A stretch of 64,000 bases of DNA from Prevotella sp. HUN102 (GTDB lineage Bacteria; Bacteroidota; Bacteroidia; Bacteroidales; Bacteroidaceae): the NCBI RefSeq assembly GCF_000688375.1, contig NZ_JIAF01000004.1, forward strand, positions 62,001 to 126,000. The letters run 5' to 3'. The notes beneath the pieces were generated by a model. The model saw only the letters and a list, made by a program, of their open reading frames with translations. It did not search any database and was not told the origin of the DNA. Below are positions 59,648 to 64,000 of this stretch, in pieces (the stretch's first letter is position 1; every line of letters begins with the position of its first letter). Position numbers and translations under genes: made by a program.

Positions 59648-60688
59648 TTATTCCTGTTCTTTCTCTGCTTCCTGCTGACCACCTTCATTTTGGAAACGAG
59701 GCTCATTTCCCTGATGACCATTGGCTCTACGGTCGTCGCGTGGACGACGCTGACGTGGCTCGGGCATCTGTTTCAGCATCGCCCGCGTATCAATCAGATG
59801 GCGTGCGATAGTGTCCAGCATACCATTGATGTATCCACCACTACGAGGAGTACTGTAAAGTTTTGCGAGTTCAACGTACTCATTGATAGTAACGCTGACC
59901 GGAATGTTGGGGAATGTCAGCATTTCTGCAATCGCAATCTGCATTATCACCACATCCATATAGGCCAAACGGGAGAAATCCCAATTACGGCTTGTCTCGC
60001 TCATATAGCGTTGATACTGGTCGGCATTGAGAATAGTGGAACGGAAAAGCTTTACGGCAAACTCACGGTCTTCCTCATCCTTGAACTCCGGCAACAGTTC
60101 CTCGTTGCTCTTGTTTGCAGCCTCGAAACGCTTAATCGTCTTGATAACGAAAGTATCTACGATTTCCTTGTCGTCATTCCAATAGAGACTCTTCTCTTCC
60201 AAAACAGCGTCGAGATCTTCATTCTCTTGAATCAGCGTACGGTAGAGCTTTCTCCAAAGCTCACGGTGTGCTTCGTAGGAATCGTCTTCACTTTCCATAT
60301 ATTCCTTGTAAATGACACTCTGCTCAATCTGGTCGCAAAGTTTGCGCACAGATTCCATATCATCTTCCCAACGAAACTGCTGTCCTTCCATATAAAGGTT
60401 GAGCTGCTTGTTCTCTTCCAACTGAACTGCAAACTTGTTGTATGCGAAACGCTGCGAAGGAGCCTCCGTTCCTTCCCGCTTAGCTCTGTTAGTCAATATT
60501 TCCACACGGTGGCGTTCCTCCTGCGTGATTGATACAATGAGAGACAAGAGATAGTTGTAAAGACTATATGCTTTCGACAAACTGAAAAGAAGTTCCTTTT
60601 CGGCTTTGTCCATATTGCGGTCCCCATTCTGATAGTATGCGTAGGTTAACTGAACTACCTTAATACGAATTAAATCTCTATTAATCAT
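59648..60688 (-). CDS. nusB: Transcription antitermination protein NusB (long Bacteroidetes form)
   Basis: NusB works with NusE (S10) in rRNA antitermination. It is 346 aa, much longer than the about 140-aa E. coli protein. An N-terminal helical extension (about 1-190) precedes the NusB domain near the C-terminal half (AVKLFRSTILNADQYQRYMSET, DVVIMQIAIAEMLTFPNIPVSVTINEYVELAKLYSTPRSGGYINGMLD). The polar tail ends at 346. It heads the operon and has a -7 TACATTTG (60734-60741, minus strand). Confidence 0.93.
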   Translation of the reverse strand: MINRDLIRIKVVQLTYAYYQNGDRNMDKAEKELLFSLSKAYSLYNYLLSLIVSITQEERHRVEILTNRAKREGTEAPSQRFAYNKFAVQLEENKQLNLYMEGQQFRWEDDMESVRKLCDQIEQSVIYKEYMESEDDSYEAHRELWRKLYRTLIQENEDLDAVLEEKSLYWNDDKEIVDTFVIKTIKRFEAANKSNEELLPEFKDEEDREFAVKLFRSTILNADQYQRYMSETSRNWDFSRLAYMDVVIMQIAIAEMLTFPNIPVSVTINEYVELAKLYSTPRSGGYINGMLDTIARHLIDTRAMLKQMPEPRQRRPRDDRRANGHQGNEPRFQNEGGQQEAEKEQE

Positions 60689-60733
60689 TGAAAAGTATGT
60701 ATGTTGTGTTTCTTATATGAATTCAATATTTTG

Positions 60734-60741
60734 CAAATGTA
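60734..60741 (-). promoter_or_regulatory. -7 promoter element of the nusB operon
   Basis: TACATTTG on the minus strand, with CTTG at 60762-60765 in the -33 position (20-base spacer), lies 46 bases before the ATG. Confidence 0.6.
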
Positions 60742-60823
60742 GAAAAAATCCCTCTTCTATGCAAGAGAAAGCCTGTATTTTCTTATTTATAGGATGGGAT
60801 TTTCAGTATTTTTACGAAGAATG

Positions 60824-60855
60824 CTTGGTCAATCCATTGAAAAGGGCTATCTTTG
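60824..60855 (+). promoter_or_regulatory. Promoter of the rplY operon
   Basis: CTTG (60824-60827), a 20-base spacer and TATCTTTG (60848-60855) give a near-consensus promoter. The leader to rplY is about 110 bases and shows no clear hairpin. Confidence 0.65.
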
Positions 60856-60970
60856 CAGTGCTTTTTGCAAATTGAGAACGGTAAAACGAACGGAACATCG
60901 TCCGACAACAGGCGTCTCAGTGTGTGATGGCGAATTAAATTTTTATTAATTTAGAGTAACACAAACAACA

Positions 60971-61564
60971 ATGAAAGAAATTAAAATCACAGGTCAGAAG
61001 CGTGAAACTACCGGTAAGAAGGCATCTAAGGAACTCCGCAAGGCAGGTATGATTCCCTGCAACCTCTACGGCGAAGCTAAGGAAGGTAAGAATCCAGTTG
61101 CACTTTCATTCGCAGCTCCTATGTCTGAACTCCGCAAACTGATTTATTCTCCAAACATCTACTCAGTAGAGCTTACCATTGATGGCGAAAAGCACATCGC
61201 AATTTTGAAGGAACTCCAGTTCCACCCAACAACAGATGCAGTGCTTCACGTAGACTTCTACGAAGTAAACGCTGAAAAGCCAGTTGTAATGGGTGTTCCA
61301 GTAAAGCACACTGGTCTTGCTCAGGGTGTTCGCGATGGTGGTCGTATGAATATGTCAATCCGTAAAATCAACGTTAAGGCACCTTACACCAACATTCCAG
61401 AGTTCTTGGAAATCGACGTAACAAACCTCAATATCGGCAAGAGTATCAAGGTTGGCGATTTGAGTTTCGAGGGTCTTGAACTCGTTACACCGAAGCAGGT
61501 TGTGGTTTGCTCTATCAAGGCTACACGTAACTCTATCCAAGCTGCTCAGAACGCAGAGGCTTAA
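60971..61564 (+). CDS. rplY: 50S ribosomal protein L25/general stress protein Ctc
   Basis: This is the 5S-rRNA-binding ribosomal protein, long Ctc form of 197 aa. The N-terminal L25 domain is KITGQKRETTGKKASKELRKAGMIPCNLYG, with the HFDFYEV-like strand LHVDFYEVNAEKPVVMGVPV near 95. The C-terminal TL5-type beta domain (PVKHTGLAQGVRDGG, APYTNIPEFLEIDVTNLNIGKSIKV) is complete. It leads a run with pth and an S4 gene. Confidence 0.95.
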   Translation: MKEIKITGQKRETTGKKASKELRKAGMIPCNLYGEAKEGKNPVALSFAAPMSELRKLIYSPNIYSVELTIDGEKHIAILKELQFHPTTDAVLHVDFYEVNAEKPVVMGVPVKHTGLAQGVRDGGRMNMSIRKINVKAPYTNIPEFLEIDVTNLNIGKSIKVGDLSFEGLELVTPKQVVVCSIKATRNSIQAAQNAEA

Positions 61565-61603
61565 TAGACAAAGGATAGGAGAAATCATTTAGATTTTGAC
61601 AAT

Positions 61604-62176
61604 TTGGATAAATATTTAATTTGTGGATTGGGCAATCCCGGACGAGAATACGAGAACACCCGACACAACACAGGATTTATGGTATTGGACGCTTTTGCTA
61701 AGGCGTCCAATATTGTTTTTGAGGATAAGCGTTACGGATTTGTGGCAGAGACGACATTGAAAGGCAGAAAAATCATTCTCTTGAAGCCGACTACCTTTAT
61801 GAATCTCTCGGGTAACGCTGTTCGCTACTGGCTCAATCAGGAAAAGATTGATGAAAGCAGACTGCTCGTCATCTCAGACGAGCTTGCGCTCCCACTCGGT
61901 GCGTTTCGCCTGAAGGCAAACGGTTCGAACGGAGGGCACAACGGACTGGGACATATCCAGCAGCTCATCGGTCAGAACTACGCCCGACTGCGTATGGGAA
62001 TCGGTAACGATTACCCAAAGGGAGGACAAGTGGACTGGGTTCTCGGCAAATACACCGAAGAAGATATGAAGACTCTTCAGCCAAGCATAGACCTCGGTGT
62101 GGAAATCATCAGGAGTTTCGTGCTTGCCGGCATCAATATCACGATGAACCAGTACAACAAATTAGGAAAGAAATAA
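61604..62176 (+). CDS. pth: Peptidyl-tRNA hydrolase
   Basis: Pth recycles peptidyl-tRNA released from stalled ribosomes. It is 190 aa. The active site is [23 protein letters not shown] (catalytic His about residue 21), with FMNLSGNAV (Asn about 67), [26 protein letters not shown] (about 92-117) and [21 protein letters not shown]. The frame has no ATG upstream of [10 protein letters not shown] after the preceding stop, so a TTG at 61604 is taken as the start. An AGGAG lies at 61577-61581. Its last base overlaps the next ATG. Confidence 0.93.
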   Translation: MDKYLICGLGNPGREYENTRHNTGFMVLDAFAKASNIVFEDKRYGFVAETTLKGRKIILLKPTTFMNLSGNAVRYWLNQEKIDESRLLVISDELALPLGAFRLKANGSNGGHNGLGHIQQLIGQNYARLRMGIGNDYPKGGQVDWVLGKYTEEDMKTLQPSIDLGVEIIRSFVLAGINITMNQYNKLGKK

Positions 62177-62601
62177 TGGCAGACATTGCAAGAATTGACA
62201 AATGGCTGTGGGCAGCGCGCATATTCAAAACACGCAGCATTGCAGCCGATGCGTGCAAGAACGGGCGTGTTACGATTAAGGGCGTGAACGTGAAACCTTC
62301 CCACACCATCAAGGCAGGGGAAATCGTCAGCGTGAAGAAGCCGCCCATCATCTATTCGTTTGAAGTGCTCAAGCCCATTGAGCAACGAGTGGGCGCAAAA
62401 CTCGTTCCCGAGATTTACAAAAACGTAACGGATGCCAAACAGTACGAGCTTCTGGAAATGAGCCGTATCAGTGGATTCGTGGACCGTGCACGCGGAACCG
62501 GCCGCCCAACAAAGAAAGACCGCCGACAGATGGACGCTTTCACAGCCCCCACAATGTTCGGCTTTGACGATTTCGACGACGAGGACGAAGAAGGAATATA
62601 A
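62176..62601 (+). CDS. RNA-binding S4-domain protein (HslR/Hsp15-like)
   Basis: This 141-aa protein has an S4 RNA-binding domain (RIDKWLWAARIFKTRSIAADACKNGRVTIKGVNVKPSH, about 6-45). In E. coli, Hsp15 binds 50S subunits carrying stalled peptidyl-tRNA. Its coupling to pth here (stop and ATG share one base) fits the same rescue process. The C-terminal tail is acidic (DDFDDEDEEG). GTGRPTKKDRRQMDAF is typical of the group. Confidence 0.9.
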   Translation: MADIARIDKWLWAARIFKTRSIAADACKNGRVTIKGVNVKPSHTIKAGEIVSVKKPPIIYSFEVLKPIEQRVGAKLVPEIYKNVTDAKQYELLEMSRISGFVDRARGTGRPTKKDRRQMDAFTAPTMFGFDDFDDEDEEGI

Positions 62602-62707
62602 AGGCACAAGGAAGTGAAGAATTGAAGAAAACACTTCTATCTCGTATAATTTTGCCGCTCATCTCTCCTTTCTCTGAGAGCTTCGGAGCAGCCCAAACAT
62701 CTTAATT

Positions 62708-63289
62708 ATGACCAATTTAGCAATCTTTGTTTCGGGAAGTGGAAGCAACTGCGAGAACATCATCCGCTATTTCCAGAACAACAGTCAGGTAAATATATCG
62801 CTCGTAATCAGCAACAAAGCCGATGCCTACGCATTGGTGCGTGCAAAGAATCTCAACGTGGATTCCATTGTCTTGCCCAAAAGCGAGTTCAACGACAAAG
62901 AGAACGTTCTCCAACTGCTGAAGGAACACAATATCGACTTCATCGTACTTGCCGGTTTCCTCCTGATGATTCCAGACTTTCTCATCGAAGCATACAATCG
63001 AAGAATCATCAATCTCCACCCTGCCCTGCTTCCGAAGTTCGGAGGCATCGGTATGTACGGTCACCACGTTCACGAAGCCGTGAAGGCTGCCGGCGAAACA
63101 GAGACGGGAATGACCATCCATTGGGTCAGCAACGTATGCGACGGCGGCGAAATCATCGCACAATTCAAGACTCCAATCGCTCCGGACGACACTCCGGACG
63201 ACATTGCAGCCAAGGAACACGTCCTCGAAATGGATCATTTCCCAAGAACCATTGAGGAAATTCTGCGCAAGGAAGGTTTAATCAAATAG
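62708..63289 (+). CDS. purN: Phosphoribosylglycinamide formyltransferase
   Basis: PurN transfers the formyl group of 10-formyl-THF to GAR in purine synthesis. It is 193 aa. The phosphate loop is VSGSGSNCENIIRYF (about 8-22), ILAGFLLMIPDFLIEAYNRRIINLHPALLPKFGG carries the catalytic Asn-His (about 100-105), and HHVHEAVKAAGETETGMTIHWV and CDGGEIIAQFKTPI include the active Asp (about 142). It stands alone, 107 bases after the S4 gene. Confidence 0.95.
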   Translation: MTNLAIFVSGSGSNCENIIRYFQNNSQVNISLVISNKADAYALVRAKNLNVDSIVLPKSEFNDKENVLQLLKEHNIDFIVLAGFLLMIPDFLIEAYNRRIINLHPALLPKFGGIGMYGHHVHEAVKAAGETETGMTIHWVSNVCDGGEIIAQFKTPIAPDDTPDDIAAKEHVLEMDHFPRTIEEILRKEGLIK

Positions 63290-63376
63290 CCCTCCACATC
63301 CTTTTTAACTACATTTACATAGAAGGAAGACGCTAAAAACACTGGAAATGATTTCCAAGCAACTCTTCCCTATCAG

Positions 63377-63420
63377 AAAAATATCAACAGATATTCGGCC
63401 GAATATCTGTTGATATTTTT
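63377..63420. terminator. Perfect 22-bp palindrome, bidirectional terminator
   Basis: The sequence ATATCAACAGATATTCGG (63381-63398) meets its exact inverse (63399-63416), flanked by A and T runs that extend the pairing to about 22 bp. It lies between purN and the convergent DUF486 gene. Confidence 0.8.
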
Positions 63421-63467
63421 TTGTATCTCCACTTAATACTTTTAAAAACGGAAAAGCAAATGGAAAC

Positions 63468-63839
63468 CTATTTCAGAAAGGCGAAAAAGACAGCCAGAAT
63501 CAGACAGCAGAAAGCCACAAGATGATTCCAATGCAAGCTCTCTCCATTGAAGAAGACGACCGTAAACACCGTGAAAACCACCAGAGAAATAACTTCCTGA
63601 ATAATCTTCAGTTGCATCAGCGAAAACAAACCTCCGTTGCCCACATAGCCCATTCTATTGGCAGGAATCTGAAAAGAGTATTCAGCCAATGCCAGCAACC
63701 AGCTCAGAAGAATTACCACATACAAGGGAGTAGCGTCCGTAAGCACTTTTGCCTGCTGCAATTTGATATGCCCATACCAAGCAAACGTCATAAATACATT
63801 TGAAACAACGAGTAAAACTATCGTGTAAAGTCCGTTCAT
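63468..63839 (-). CDS. DUF486 family membrane protein
   Basis: This 123-aa inner-membrane protein has four predicted helices (YTIVLLVVSNVFMTFAWYGHI, PLYVVILLSWLLALAEYSF, VISLVVFTVFTVVFFNGE, HLVAFCCLILAVFFAFLK). DUF486 proteins resemble small DMT-superfamily transporters; the substrate is unknown. The ATG at 63839 (MNGLYTIVLL) is chosen over a start at 63869. A -7 TACTTTTG lies at 63867-63874 (minus strand). Nothing further is recognised from 63875 to the window end. Confidence 0.88.
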   Translation of the reverse strand: MNGLYTIVLLVVSNVFMTFAWYGHIKLQQAKVLTDATPLYVVILLSWLLALAEYSFQIPANRMGYVGNGGLFSLMQLKIIQEVISLVVFTVFTVVFFNGESLHWNHLVAFCCLILAVFFAFLK

Positions 63840-63866
63840 TATCTTTCTCTTTTTTATAATCCGGTG

Positions 63867-63874
63867 CAAAAGTA
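63867..63874 (-). promoter_or_regulatory. -7 promoter element of the DUF486 gene
   Basis: TACTTTTG on the minus strand, 28 bases before the ATG, also supports the shorter start. Confidence 0.55.
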
Positions 63875-64000
63875 ACTAAATTCATCGAAAGCAAAGAAGA
63901 AGCCGACAAGAAGAAAAGCAGACGAAAACGTGCACAAGCCTTCGACGATGTGTGCAGTTTGGCACTTTGCTGTGCAAAATTGTGTGAAAAGGTTAGGCAC

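Overview
The window is a chromosomal stretch of a Bacteroidales bacterium, most likely Prevotella or a close Prevotellaceae relative. Supporting signs are promoters built on the Bacteroidetes -7 element TAnnTTTG (sometimes with TTTG about 20 bases upstream) and weak or absent Shine-Dalgarno sequences. The gene families also fit: DUF3822 beside rsmD, DUF5606, a long NusB, a large LptD, a YbbR-like protein beside yajC/coaE, DUF4595 lipoproteins and CTnDOT-like integrases. No rRNA, tRNA or CRISPR array was recognised. All calls come from reading the sequence; no database search was run.

Left part (1-33.3 kb). A truncated IS30-family transposase runs off the left edge. Ordinary chromosomal genes follow: a YidE-type transporter, a DUF4595 lipoprotein, an acyl-ACP thioesterase, recJ-recQ, a secreted C1 peptidase, aminopeptidase P, a patatin-like lipase, an etfB-etfA-(49-aa membrane peptide)-acyl-CoA dehydrogenase cluster, fabI, dnaG with a TPR gene and cardiolipin synthase, rsmD with DUF3822, pepT, a KefB-like antiporter and a porin. 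Two long intergenic transcripts lack a convincing ORF. One, near 3.96-4.18 kb, folds on paper into a long nested hairpin resembling 6S RNA.

Middle (about 33.4-44.3 kb). This is a mobilizable integrative element of about 10.9 kb. It has two tandem tyrosine recombinases at the left, two small helix-turn-helix (excisionase-like) genes, a toprim primase, DUF3408, an oriT-like hairpin region, a ribbon-helix-helix mobilization protein and a MOBP-type relaxase. Between the integrases and the helix-turn-helix genes sits a three-gene cargo operon: a secreted S74-chaperone-domain protein, a methyltransferase and a lipoprotein subtilase. Similar AGCTTTTT-centred palindromes flank the element, with GGTAAC motifs just inside both ends, so the boundaries can be proposed.

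Right part (44.4-64 kb). Chromosomal genes resume: lptD, an HD hydrolase, a carboxyltransferase with a biotinyl-like domain lacking the biotin lysine motif, a preQ1-I riboswitch controlling a queuosine-precursor transporter and queF, a TlpA-like thioredoxin, a Ca/Na antiporter, hsp20 divergent from a Crp/Fnr regulator, the nusB-yajC-ybbR-coaE-DUF5606 run, rplY-pth-hslR, purN and a DUF486 membrane protein.

The most striking feature outside genes is a family of about 120-bp palindrome-rich repeats. Eight copies lie only between genes, in both orientations, and share a TGCGAAGAATGC hairpin core and a TTGATTTTCA...TTAC tail.
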